DNA from: Rachycentron canadum
Lineage: Eukaryota; Chordata; Actinopteri; Carangiformes; Rachycentridae
NCBI GenBank assembly: GCA_038496675.1
Contig: CM076661.1
Span: forward strand, 11,981,823-12,045,822
Length of the DNA stretch: 64,000 nt
Reading direction: 5' to 3'
The translations under genes were made by a program, and so were the position numbers. A model generated the notes under the pieces. The model saw nothing but the letters and a program-made list of their open reading frames with translations. It had not been told where the DNA came from and searched no databases. Of the stretch, positions 1 to 10,898 are shown piece by piece. How positions within the stretch are numbered: the first letter of the stretch is position 1; each line of letters opens with the position of its first letter.

Positions 1-912
1 AAGCTCTGAGGTCTGGGCGTCGTGTAGGAATCTATCCCAGCATTCTTTCTTAGCTTGAGACAACGAGCGCAACATGTCCCTTGAGGTCACATCACTGGAC
101 TGGCCCTTTAACTTCTTAAGACGGCTCTCTGTGGCAAAATATGGGCAAAACATATTGTATGTACATCTCACATCAAAGTTATGGTTGACATTTATGAATG
201 GAAGCTCAGGAACAATTTCTAACTAATATTTGGCAAAAATATTGATATATTTCAGTTCACTTTTTCTAACATTTGAAATCTAATGGGAGCAGGTGCTCCA
301 TTTTGCAAAATTTGTTATGAAAATATCACTGTAATGTTTTTTGCTTTGTTTGTTTTTTGTCTTTTTAAACAAATTGATAAGAAACATGAAAAATTGTAAG
401 CATGTGGGGTAAGCCAGAAACAACTTCAGATACCACCCAGATGAGGGCACAATAGCTCATGACATAAAATTAGAGGCATAAAAAAATGACATTAGAATTG
501 AAGAAGAATAGTGCAGCTTACGCAACACATAAATATTTAGAAGCCCTCGGTTTCTACTATCTCACATGAAAAGGGTGAACGGTGGAGGACATGATGGAAG
601 ACAAACTGAGCTAAATGGGGGCATGAGGCATCCAGTCATAAAAGGGACAAAGAAAAGAAAGACAATACCTAAACTTGCTATGTAGATCTCAGAGTCCTCC
701 ATGGGTTCCCAGTTGGCGCTGGGAGAACTAACATTTGTCCCATTAGATTGTCCATTGACCTGCACTCCTACTTGTGCTGCTGGCGTGAAGGAGTCTCTGA
801 ACTCGGTGTTTTCCGGTGCTGCCTCAGTTTGCACTTCGGGCAGACTGGAGCAGATCTCGGACCACAGCTCCCCGCTGGTCCGGACCTCCTGTCTCTCAAA
901 GTCATCGGTCAT
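1..912 (-). CDS. ccdc32: ccdc32, coding exons 1 and 2 (5' part; gene continues off the left edge)
   Basis: Coiled-coil domain-containing protein 32 is a small cytoplasmic protein reported to act in assembly of the AP2 clathrin adaptor. Coding exon 1 is 669-912, with ATG at 912-910 on the minus strand. It ends in phase 1 at a GT donor (668-667). Exon 2 occupies 1-128, preceded by a CAG acceptor at 131-129, and is cut by the window edge. Joined, exon 1 carries the family motif ELWSEICSSLP and DSEIYIASL. Exon 2 reads ESRLKKLKG, then VTSRDMLRSLSQAKKECWDRF, which matches the conserved core of vertebrate CCDC32. The remaining C-terminus lies outside. A good minus-strand donor (CAG|GTAAGA near 1236) suggests an additional non-coding 5' exon; this is inference. 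The gene is divergent to pcmtl. Confidence 0.88.
129..668 (-). other. ccdc32 intron between coding exons 1 and 2
   Basis: This is AT-rich intronic sequence with correct minus-strand splice sites at both ends. Open reading across the donor from 668 down to 562 is intron read-through and not protein. I see no other feature. Confidence 0.8.
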
Positions 913-1490
913 CCTGGTTCAGTCACAGACGGCAACATCAGCTATCAAACTCGCTTAGCGTTAGCCCATGTTTAGTTTTTGTTTTTTTCATGTGGCCTTG
1001 CTCTTCAGTAGCATTAAGTCAGACATGTTTTTGGGACATACAGATAAAAGACAGAAATGTAGACAATGCACATTTCACAATGCAAAGCGAAATCACAAAC
1101 TGAACCCTAATTTATTATTAATCTTAACATAATGCAGCGTCTAACCTAGTTTGTGGACAATGTTGGAGCATTTCAATTATACTTCAAACGGTCTGTCACC
1201 AGCATTAATTACAAATATGTCATCTCAACGTCTTACCTGAGTAAAAATTTGCAGGTAAACCGGTATTTCTCCTGTGTATTAAATTAAAGATTAAAGTTTA
1301 GCCCCGCTAGCTGACTGCGTCCATGATCCACAAGCTTTAAGGAGCGACGGCCCACTTCCTTATTGTGGGGGCATGTGATTGGACATTAAAACCGCCTATC
1401 AAACTGTGCTGTGATGTGATTGGCCAGGCCCGCGGTTCGCATGTGAGGGAGCCAGGAAGTTTGTCTCAGCAGGAAAAAACGGTGGCGAAG
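913..1490. promoter_or_regulatory. shared ccdc32/pcmtl promoter region and 5' non-coding exons
   Basis: The two genes start in opposite directions, with 578 bases between the ccdc32 ATG and the end of pcmtl exon 1. ATTGG boxes (CCAAT on the other strand) lie at 1378-1382 and 1419-1423, and an ETS-like CAGGAAGT lies at 1453-1460. I see no TATA box. A pcmtl 5' non-coding exon ends at 1490, followed by the donor GTAAAC. The promoter role is inferred from layout and motifs. Confidence 0.6.
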
Positions 1491-1827
1491 GTAAACAAGC
1501 TCCCTGACCTCTGTTGAATTATATTATTCGTGAGTGTCGGCTATTTGAATAATTAACATTAGAAATCACAGCCGTTCAGCAAGAGTATGTGTTTATAATG
1601 AAACGTTAACATGTTGTTACAACTGCTGTAAGAATCTCTCTGTCCAACTGTTCAGATTAATATGTGAATAATCTGCTTTACAGGCATCTCAATGTTGACA
1701 GACCTTTCAGAAATGGCCACAACTGTCCCCGTCATAGTCAGGCTGTTAAATGTTATAGTGCAGTTGTGTGATCTTGAATAAAAGAAACACAATAATCATG
1801 TCACTGCAGGGAGACCTAAGATAGGAG

Positions 1828-4298
1828 ATGCGACCAGCATTGCGCCTGGCAGCAGTGGCTTTCCCCATGGGTGTGCTGCTGTCTCGGACCATGGCGTGGA
1901 TGTCCAGTGGCAAAACACATCCAGAGCTCATCAGCAGGCTGAGGGGTAAAGGACTGAATTCATCATATTTGTTCTTTGACTCCAACCCTTAAAGTACACA
2001 GTTTAAAGAAGATTTAGTATGAAAGGTGTTTTATATAGTATATATATTATATACTATATAAAAACACTATATAATACGATATATACCATATATAGTATAG
2101 TTCCTCTATAGTGTGGATATTGACCAAGCATGTGGAGGTATAAAAAAAATTATAGGGAATTATTTCACTCAAAATCACTATAAAAAGGGAAAATTGTACA
2201 TTATACACTGAAATGGGAATGAAATGTGAAATTTTAAATTTGGAAAGAGGGAGGACTACTCGTCTTTTTGCATTTCCTCCTTTTCTTCCTTTAAGCTCTT
2301 TGTGACATAGCCACAGTCAAAGTTCAGAAATGTGTAAAGCTACAATGTATCAGAATAACCAAAATCCCAGTGTTCAGATTATTAGCTCATAATTAGTATA
2401 TTAACAGTATATAGTTTATTATAGTACAGTATATTTAACTTAATTCTGTGCTTTCATTACATCCTTTTATCTAGAAATCCTGTAGAGATGTAGTTTTCCT
2501 TAACATACAGATAATAAGATTCATTTTTTTTATGTGGACTCTGTATTTTCATTGTATTGTCGATAGTTGATGGGAAATATCATGTGTTGAAGTCTGTTCC
2601 CTCTGAATATTGATCTCCCATGGACTCTCCTTGCTTAGGAATGGTAGAGGTGGTTGCAGCTTGGTTTATAGTTTTGGTCCAGGTTAAAATCAGGAAAATA
2701 CAAATAGGCCGAGAAATGTACTTAAGCATAACAGAATTCATCCTACAGACATTCCACATTCGCCAGATTTATTAGTTGAGTTCAGCATCATTTACCCTTC
2801 TTTCTCCTTTAGATCATGGAGTGATCCGTAGCGACAAAGTATTTGATGCCATGCTGGCTACTGACAGAGCGATCTACTCCAGCGCCTACCCTTATGCAGA
2901 CTCTCCTCAGTCCATAGGTATTTATTTCTGTCACTCTTAAACACATAAACACACATGCCTTTCAATATGGTAGCAGGTATTTGAGTTAATATATTATGCT
3001 GGAGAGTAATGTTTCATGAAAACAAATATGCACGGTTTCTTATCACAGGTTACAGGGCGACCATCAGTGCACCACATATGGTCAGTAACAAACTCTCAGG
3101 AAACTTGGTAGAAATAAATGATTCACTTATATACATCCACAATTCACTGAATGTTTCCCTATGGGCCTGGTTTTACAGCATGCTCATGCTTTGGAGCTAC
3201 TAAGTGATAAGCTAACAGAAGGGGCATCGGCACTGGATGTGGGTTCAGGAAGTGGATACCTCACTGCCTGCTTCGCAAGAATGGCAAGTTCTGTATAAAC
3301 ATATCATTGACTTGATAATTCTCACATGAGTTGGAACAAAATACACGGACAGCAATGACTGGATTTTTCCTATTGTATGCAGACAGGACCCAGTGGTCGA
3401 GTGGTTGGCATTGAACACATTGATGAACTGGTTCAAATATCAATAAAAAATGTGCAAGCTGACGACCCAGAACTGCTCTCTTCTGGACGTATCAGACTTG
3501 TTGGTGAGTCAAGCAATGTCAAGATTATGCCATCTCAAATTTAGATGTTTAAACTGCACAGCTACACAGAACTATACAAGTCATTCTTACATCTGTCCTC
3601 AGTGGGAGATGGAAGGCTGGGTTTCCCAAAAGGAGCACCGTACGATGCAATTCATGTTGGTGCAGCTGCAGCAACTGTTCCCAAGGCTGTAAGGACACAC
3701 ATGGCTTTTACTCTTTTGAAAATTAGTAAGAGAAGAATAGGAGATAAAACATGCACAGTTAAGGTTAAAGACCCTGCTGTAATAAAGTGAATCATAAAAT
3801 AACTTTCTTATGTCTCCACCCTAACTGACTGAATTTGCTTTGCTTTGAACTGTACCATCACGTCATTGATAGAGTTCTTCTTCTTCCCTCTTTCTGTTAA
3901 AGCTCTTGGAACAGTTGAAGCCAGGTGGGCGACTGGTTCTCCCCGTGGGCCCCGATGGAGGCAGTCAGGTGTTAGAGCAATATGATCGTCAGAGTGATGG
4001 GACTTTTCTCAAGAAAGCTTTGATGGGAGTGGTTTATGTCCCCCTGACTGATAAGAGGCGTCAATGGCCTGGGTATTGCACAAAAACACTTCTGACTTAT
4101 TGTTCCAAAAGGAAAATCAGTTAAGGAACACCACTTAATGTAATGACAAAAACCTGCACATTATTTTTGACACGTCTATCAAGTGCCTCAGTATTCTTAA
4201 GAGTGCTTTATGCAGTTATGAGTCGCATCCACCTACATCAAATAGCTTGTACCTAATGGCATCCATGCAATCCTTCTCTCCCCAGAGGTGAGCTCTGA
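1828..4298 (+). CDS. pcmtl: pcmtl, protein-L-isoaspartate (D-aspartate) O-methyltransferase, 8 coding exons, 249 aa
   Basis: The enzyme methylates the alpha-carboxyl of isoaspartyl residues with S-adenosylmethionine, starting repair of aged proteins. Coding exons: 1828-1945, 2813-2917, 3049-3080, 3179-3283, 3383-3503, 3603-3688, 3903-4072 and 4286-4298. All phases agree. Exon 4 holds SAM motif I (ALDVGSGSGYLTACFARM). Exon 2 has DSPQSIG, exon 3 TISAPHM, exon 6 APYDAIHVGAAA, and exon 7 LKPGGRLVLPVGP and MGVVYVPLTDK. From Met22 (1891, context ACCATGG) the protein is 228 aa, the usual PCMT1 length. The in-frame ATG at 1828 adds 21 residues with a hydrophobic stretch. The C-terminus is WPGGEL, echoing the alternatively spliced end of mammalian isoform II. 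The intron after 3283 has a GC donor. The pcmtl rather than pcmt assignment is less certain than the family. Confidence 0.88.
1946..2812 (+). other. pcmtl intron with AT-rich palindrome
   Basis: The intron has a GT donor (GTAAAG) and a CTCCTTTAG acceptor. It holds a TATA-type palindromic stretch at about 2033-2105 and otherwise plain AT-rich DNA. Confidence 0.7.
3284..3382 (+). other. GC-AG intron of pcmtl
   Basis: The exon before it ends ...AGAATG and is followed by GCAAGTT; the acceptor is TATGCAG. No GT donor nearby keeps the conserved ARM-TGPSGRVVG junction, so the intron uses GC-AG ends. Apart from the C at +2, the donor matches consensus. Confidence 0.8.
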
Positions 4299-5400
4299 CT
4301 GCAGTGTGGTTGCCTCTGCAGGAGATGGCATTGGTGCTGCGTCTCTGGGGCCCCGTAGCACTCCTCATGGTTTTACTGAGTTCCAGACTTAACAGCCACC
4401 TGCCCTGCTGAGTTGTCACCTAGCAACATACAAGGATGATCTCGCTCTATTTGCCTGACCAGATTGTCTTCCAAGAGTGCTGAAAGAGTGAGTGAGTGAG
4501 TGAGTGAGTGAGTGAGTGAGTGAGTGAGTGAGTGAGTGAGTGAGTGAGTGAGTGAGTAGTCGCTGTTGGACTAATAACCTTTTTACCAGAATCCATGGAG
4601 TCTGTAAGAGGCTGATAAGGATAATCTGGATGACAGAAAAAGGTTGTCTCATTATTATTTTTGGGTAAGTCAGTGAAGTTCAGCAAAGACAAAATTGCAA
4701 TTGCATCTTAAATCAGTGCAGTCTGTTTAATCCAGATGAATGAATAATTGGTGAAATTGTGTTTAATCTTATGGGAATGCTTTTATTATGAATGCAAACA
4801 AATAAGGATAAACCAGAAATATATAATATATAAAGGTGTTTTAAGGAAATTTAGTAAATGAACTATGTAATATATATTTTGTGGTACGAACAGCTTCATA
4901 CTCACTGTATGTGTAGAACATGTCCTGTATGACTATGTTACTGTCAAACAGAGAAGGCACTGTGCCAAAAAAATTATTAACTGAGGCAATGAACTTTTTG
5001 AAACTAAAAACAGCTATAATTATGTGTACACTCATAGGATTTCTTAATAAAACCCACTAAATGGACAGTGTATCGATTGTTGTCAATGTTTACTGAAAAA
5101 TTATACATTTTTTCATGACTGTGTAAAACTGGACTCAAAGTGAACTGAAATCATGAGAAGCTACAGTATTTTAAAGGAATTCATAATTCACATATAAAAA
5201 CCCACTAAGATGTTATCACTGTCAACACAAAGAATCATAATCTGAAATATTACTTCTCTTTTCAGTCGTTTCAGTACAACAACACAATGTTTTACACAAA
5301 ATATATTCTGTATTCTATGAAAAAATAAATATTTTATAATCAAAAGGGAGAAAAATCTGTCAATAAATACATGGCTATGCTTTCAACAACCCGTGTACAC
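4299..5400 (+). other. pcmtl 3' untranslated region and downstream flank
   Basis: After the TGA at 4296-4298 there is no further coding sequence. AATAAA-type poly(A) signals occur near 5046, 5322 and 5363; which is used cannot be decided from sequence. The (TGAG)n tract at 4486-4557 would lie in the transcript. Confidence 0.5.
4486..4557. repeat. (TGAG)n tetranucleotide microsatellite
   Basis: About 18 near-perfect copies of the four-base unit lie in the pcmtl 3' region. Reading frames on the other strand with THSL repeats come only from this tract. Confidence 0.95.
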
Positions 5401-5699
5401 ATTAAAGAAGTACAAATACACAAAAAAAAAAAAAGACAGATGACAAACATTAATTGTTGCATTCATATTAGCAGTGGATTTCGATACATTTTATTGATTT
5501 TATTGATAGTTAAATGACTGATGACTGGAGAGATGTCTACAGACACAGCCCAATAACTTACTTCTTACACAACAAACTGGACCAAAGTGGACACATATTT
5601 CAGTGTCATATTAGTTAATTACTGTGGAAACATCATTTGGAAAGTCAAATAAAAAGAATTTAGCATGAAATCTACGTGATTGCATAATGTGAACAGTTG

Positions 5700-5855
5700 G
5701 TGGCGATAATGCTCAATAGGGATTTCTTCTTTAAGGCGAAGAAAAAGGAGAAACGTGAGGGTTTGATTGTTTGGACTACACGCTCATCCGATTGGACTAC
5801 ATATTTACGTCATCAGCGCGCGCCTCGAGCTTGAAGGACCCCTAGCTCGAGCGTG
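5700..5855 (+). promoter_or_regulatory. rpusd2 promoter / 5' UTR
   Basis: There is an ATTGG box at 5791-5795, a CRE-like TTACGTCA at 5805-5812, and then CpG-rich sequence up to the first ATG. An inverted repeat (CTCGAGCT at 5824-5831, AGCTCGAG at 5844-5851) could form an 8-bp stem ending 4 bases before the ATG at 5856. Whether it is transcribed depends on the start site, which is not visible. Confidence 0.5.
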
Positions 5856-8800
5856 ATGCACGTGAGTGTGTCGGTTAGAGGTTTGAGAAACTTAGCGTTT
5901 CTTATCCCGGGTCAAACTAAAGTTGGTACGCGTGTAGTTGACATAGCACAAGACTTTGCTTTATCTCGTGTCGTTACTAAACCTCTGAATCGTCCTTTTC
6001 ATTTCTCGCAGAGTCAACACAGCAGCTCGACCATGGAGCAGGCAGACATTGCTCCGGGGTCACAGGCCCAGGAGGGCAGCCCGGCGTCCGCGCAGGGATC
6101 TGCCGCTGACGAGGCAACGGAAACCGGCAAACGTAAAAGCGACGAGCCGTGCGAGCGAGAGACAAGCGGCCGAGGGAAGAGGCGGAGGGGAGCCCGAGGG
6201 AAGAAGCTCCGTCCGGGCGAGAGATACATTCCTCCTCCGCAGAAACGGAACCCCGGGGTCAGCTTCAACCAGGAGCATTTCACCGAGACCTCCTACTACT
6301 TCGACGGTGGCCTCCGCAAAGTTCATCCGTATTACTTTGACTTCAAAACCTACTGCAAATCCCGGTGGATTGGGAAGAGTCTCCTGGAGGTGTTCAAGAG
6401 CGAGTTCAGAGCTGAGTCCATAGAGTATTATCAGAGGGCGGCCAAAGAGGGCCGCATCCGCCTCAACGAGACACCCGTGGAGGACCTGTCTGTGGTGCTC
6501 AGGGTCAGTGTTATCACTGCATTTCATATCAGCGACACTCACAGGATCATCGCTTCATGAAGCCACATCTCCACTGGAGATGTGGGTGTGTGTGTGTGTG
6601 TGTGTGTGTGTGGGCTCATCCACGCTTCACTAGATGCCACGTATCTGAGCCAAAGGTAGTAAATAATCAGTTATTCCTGGACTTCTCATCCATTTTGAAG
6701 TCCATCTTTAGTTCAGATCATTTCCAAGAATGAAGCTTCAATCTCAAACGGAAGTGCTTGTAACTTTAGTTAACCCATCTAAGATCAGCATCAGGTAAAA
6801 TGTAATGTCCTGAATGTAACATAATGTGTGCATTAATGTCTACTGTTTGCCTGTTATGTTGACAAGTTAATTTCTAAAGTGTTTTTCATTGTAACACAAA
6901 ATTTTATTGTCCAGTGTTACAAAGCTTCATCAAATCAGATTATCCCCAGAATTATTTATTAAAATTTCAGTTCCACTGACCCATCAGGGCCATCAGTCTG
7001 AGCAGCAGAAAATAATTCAAAGGTGATTCTCAAAGGTCTTCTTCCTCTATCAAAAAGTTTGAATGAAGATGTATCTTTGTGTGTTCTTGTACAGAGGAAT
7101 TAATATTTCACTTAAGATTCATATGATGGACTCAGGTTTAAAAAGTATTCTTATCATTAAATAGGCAACCAAATTAAATTCAATTAGCTTTGAGTTCTGG
7201 TTTATGTAGGATTTTAAATGTGCCACAGGAAACTTCCACCTGCAACAAGTTTTTATTCCTTCGTGCCAGTAACGGCTTGTGTCTAAGGCATTGTGTTTTT
7301 GGGTTGCCTGAGATCTTGGTAATGCCTTTATTATTACAATAATAAATAAATAATTAATAAATATTCATTGGACTTGAATGAAATTATTAGAATTTCATGG
7401 TCAAAGGTCAGAGTAACCTCAAAACAATTTTTTGGCCACAACTCACAAAATCGTACACTAATTATGACACAATTTAAAATGAATGTCTAAAATGATAAAA
7501 TAAAGAATCTATGTCTAAATGGTCAAAGATCAACTTCACTGTGACATAATGTTCTGCAAAATATTCCTGGCCATTATTCAACACTGCCATTCATATTGTG
7601 ACCATATTTCCTACACTGTGGCTGGTTGTCAGAAATGTACTGCACGTCAGTAATTCTATTTTTTTTTTTTTTTTTTGTTAATGTTTTCTACTGTCCACAG
7701 AGTAATGACCTTATGAGAAACACTGTCCACCGCCATGAGCCACCTGTAGTGGACAGACCGCTGGAGATTCTGGTGGATGATGGTGAAGTGCTTGTGATTG
7801 ACAAGCCTGCCTCTATCCCAGTGCACCCCTGTGGCCGCTTTCGCCACAACACAGTGATTTTTATCCTGGGAAAAGAACGGGGCATTTCAGAGCTTCACAC
7901 TGTCCACAGACTGGACAGACTCACCTCTGGAGTGCTGCTGTTTGCCAGAACATTAGAGACATCAAAGAAACTGGACCAGTTGGTGAGAGACAGACAGGTA
8001 CGTTCAGGGTGGTTTGTACTTAAATTTAGATTTTGGGTGATTAGACAAAAGTAACCTGTTCATGATTTCTGACTATTATTAATACATCAGTGGGGTTTCA
8101 AAAATGTACTGTCTTACAGCTTGAAAAGGAGTATGTGTGCAGAGTGGAGGGCGAGTTTCCAGAGGGTGAGTTGATCTGTGAGGAACCCATCTTGGTCGTT
8201 TCCTTTAAAATTGGCCTCTGCCGGGTTGATCCCAAGGGAAAGGACTGCCGAACTGTCTTCAAGAGGCTTAGCTTTAACGGAAAAACCAGCGTGGTCCGCT
8301 GTTTACCCCTTACTGGCCGTACACATCAGATCCGGGTCCACCTTCAGTACCTGGGCTTCCCCATCCTCAATGACCCCATCTATGGGTCCTCAGCATGGGG
8401 TCCTCATAGAGGTAAGGGGGGACTGGTGGGGAAGAGTGATGAGGAACTGCTGCAGTCACTGATAGAGGAACATCAATCCGAGGAAGGTCTGCAACTGACG
8501 AATATACCAGATGACGGCATTGGCATCAGACAAGAGACAGAGAAAAAACAGTCAGATTGTATGTCTGAACCTGGCAAGACTGGAGGGAGTAATCGGGCAC
8601 AGACTGATAAGTGCAGTGGCGACAAAAAGATGGATGGTTGTAGCTCAGGCAGTGAGACAGTAAATAAGGTGAGTCAGGGCTGTACTGACCCAAACAGTAA
8701 CAGTACATCACTCCAAGAGTCTCAGGGCCCTCGCATATTAAATGGAAATGAAACAGAGGCAACTGACGGTACCCAGAAATTTCCTCTTGGGATGAGAGAC

Positions 8801-8953
8801 CACCTGTGTAATGAATGTAAGATAGTACGACCAGATCCTACAAAAAAGGAGCTTGTCATGTATCTCCATGCTTTACGCTACAAAGGACCTGACTTTGAAT
8901 ATTCCACAAATTTACCTGAATGGGCCAGAGAAGACTGGGTGGAAGTTGACTAG
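5856..8953 (+). CDS. rpusd2: rpusd2, RluA-family RNA pseudouridine synthase, 3 exons, 592 aa
   Basis: RPUSD2 converts uridine to pseudouridine in RNA. Exons are 5856-6503, 7701-7997 and 8120-8953, all joined in phase 0, as in the three-exon human gene. Residues 1-59 are basic and presequence-like. Next come a low-complexity basic region and the family motifs SYYFDGGLRKVHPYYFDF and KSRWIGKSLLEVF. Exon 2 holds the catalytic motif HRLDRLTSG, with the nucleophilic Asp at about residue 288, and GRFRHNTVIFILGKE. Exon 3 holds LTGRTHQIRVHLQ and NDPIYG, an acidic/polar linker, and a C-terminal CNEC followed by VMYLHALRYKGPDFEY. A second start, Met60 at 6033 in the strong context GACCATGG, would remove the presequence. 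The ATG at 5856 is the first in frame (an apparent start one codon earlier is GTG). The gene converges on disp2. Confidence 0.93.
6586..6612. repeat. (GT)n microsatellite
   Basis: Uninterrupted GT dinucleotides just inside rpusd2 intron 1. Confidence 0.95.
7386..7625 (+). repeat. diverged dispersed fish repeat fragment
   Basis: It contains phrases such as GGTCAAAGGTCAGAG, AATTATGACACAATTT, ATGTTCTGCAAAAT and GGCCATTATTCAACA. I recognise these from a repeat scattered through many percomorph genomes. I cannot name the family from memory. Confidence 0.45.
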
Positions 8954-10898
8954 AGTTGAACTGATAAAACGCCAATTTTGACTTATAAGACCAGAAATCG
9001 TTCAAGATCTTCAAGGATTCTTATTTTGCTGCATTTCTTTTGATAATTTATCAGAGTTGAAGTCACATAAATATAGTTTACCTTTGGCTCCAAGTTATTC
9101 ATGATTTAAATACAAGAAGAAAATTGAACTGTATTCTTTCTCATTTTACTTTGAGGGGTGTTTTTATGTCAAGAATTTCGTTTTAATTTCACTTCGGCCT
9201 GTAATCTGATACTCGAGCTAACAATGGGGGGGGGGAATAAAAACCAGTCTGCAGGAAAATTAAATGCTTTTTCAGTTTATTTAAGTTTTGTGAAAAATTA
9301 ACATTAACAGTTGTAAATAACAGTGGTGGCAACCTTTTTTTAATTTCTGCTGTTCATAGAAGGCCTGTGATTTATTTCAATTGTCTCTAAGGCAGATTAT
9401 TCTGCTGAGTGATTTTTATTTATTTATTTATTTATTTTAAAGTGAAGGCTCTTTGAAGAACTGTGATTATACAGTTAAGATGTCAAAAGCAAACACTTAA
9501 TACAAAAAAGCTTGAAAATAACCCTGCTCATAGGCACATTTCATATATATTCTTGTCAAGGCTCCACCACCACCAACACTACACCTCCTACACCTCTTTG
9601 ATTATTACTCAATATTAGGACCATAAATACAGCTCTTATTTTATTAAAGGACACATCCTTTGCACAAAACACATTTTTAGCACATTTTTGTTTCAACCTA
9701 TTGATAGACGTTTGGCACATGCTGCTCGTGTCATAAATACCATTACTCAAATGGTATTAAGACATGTGCTGTGACATCTCAGCTGTGGGATGGGATGTAG
9801 ATAAAGGCTTTCTGTTCCTCAGATAACTGTCTGCAGGAGTTTCTCTTAACAGTGGTGCAGCAAGATTTATATACAAATTATTAGCTGTTGAAGCTGTGGC
9901 ATGTGATGATACGATTACTGCCTTGAACTCAGAATTAGAGCTCACTCCTGCTTCTTTGTAAAGTCTAAGGCATAAACTGACATCCACACATCCAGGAACA
10001 GTATGCACCTTAATTCACAAACAGTTTATAAACCCACAGTGTATAGTGTTATATCTCTATTATTAGAAACATTTTTGCCTTTTCGGATCAGTACAGTAAG
10101 TAAACATTACATTTCTTTTGGCACTGACACTATAAACAGCATGACTTAAAACATTAATTGCAACCAACCCATGACACTATAAATTACATGTTTCTCATTT
10201 TCTACGTCATGGTCACAATGGACGTACTGTACATATCGTCACAAAGTGCAAAATCAACTGACTAGTGACAGTTGTTTGCTACTCTAATGTGATAACTGAC
10301 TCTTGCTAATATACTGTATGTAATTCTGTACACAGGCACAACAATGCATCTGTTTCTCTGTATATCTCACATTTATCTTTTAATATTCTGAAGTCCATTA
10401 ATGTATATGGTTCATGAAGGTGTATTCCAGCATGGAGAAAGGCCAACAGTTGGAGGTGGCACTGTATTTGTTAAAACCCAGTTGGTGCAGATGTTAAAAA
10501 AAATTCCAGGCACAAAGTAATTTCTGCAGCAGCGAGTGCAGAACCTTTTTTTTTTGCTGACAACATACTGTAGCTGTAGTTTCTTCAAGTGTGACTTTGG
10601 TGCAAAATTGTGGCTGGAGAAAAGAAAACCTCTTACGGTCTCTCTGGAAATGCTGGGTTGAACAAGTCATGCTTTGATTAGAACCTTTGCTAAAGAGACT
10701 CATGCTTTGACCTTATTTGTGACAGAAACTGTAACAACCTCAGCAGCAACATAAAGAACAACATGCTGTCACATGTTACTTTTGCAATTAGCTTATACTT
10801 CCTTTGAGTATTATACAGTGTATGTTCCTTTTGTTTTTCCTTTTTGTAGATTCAGAGCATTTAATGCACAGTGTTTGCAAAGATTCCTCCAACTTTGC
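8954..10898. other. convergent 3' ends of rpusd2 (plus) and disp2 (minus)
   Basis: An AATAAA at 9236-9241, just after a G-run, fits the end of rpusd2. The rest, read on the minus strand, is probably disp2 3' UTR. Minus-strand AATAAA candidates lie near 9277 and within the (TTTA)n run at 9417-9437. No coding potential is seen. Confidence 0.55.

Larger units (their letters stand above)
6504..7700 (+). other. rpusd2 intron 1 with GT repeat and fish repeat fragment
   Basis: Donor GTCAGT, acceptor CTGTCCACAG. The intron contains (GT)n at 6586-6612, AT-rich DNA, a dispersed repeat from about 7386 to 7625, and a poly-T run in the 3' tract. Confidence 0.75.

Noticed and set aside
4416..4692. Minus-strand reading frames with repeated THSL
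   Set aside because: They are produced by the (TGAG)n microsatellite.
6049..6542. Arg- and Pro-rich frames overlapping rpusd2 exon 1
   Set aside because: GC-rich shadow frames; only the rpusd2 frame continues in phase through all three exons with family motifs.
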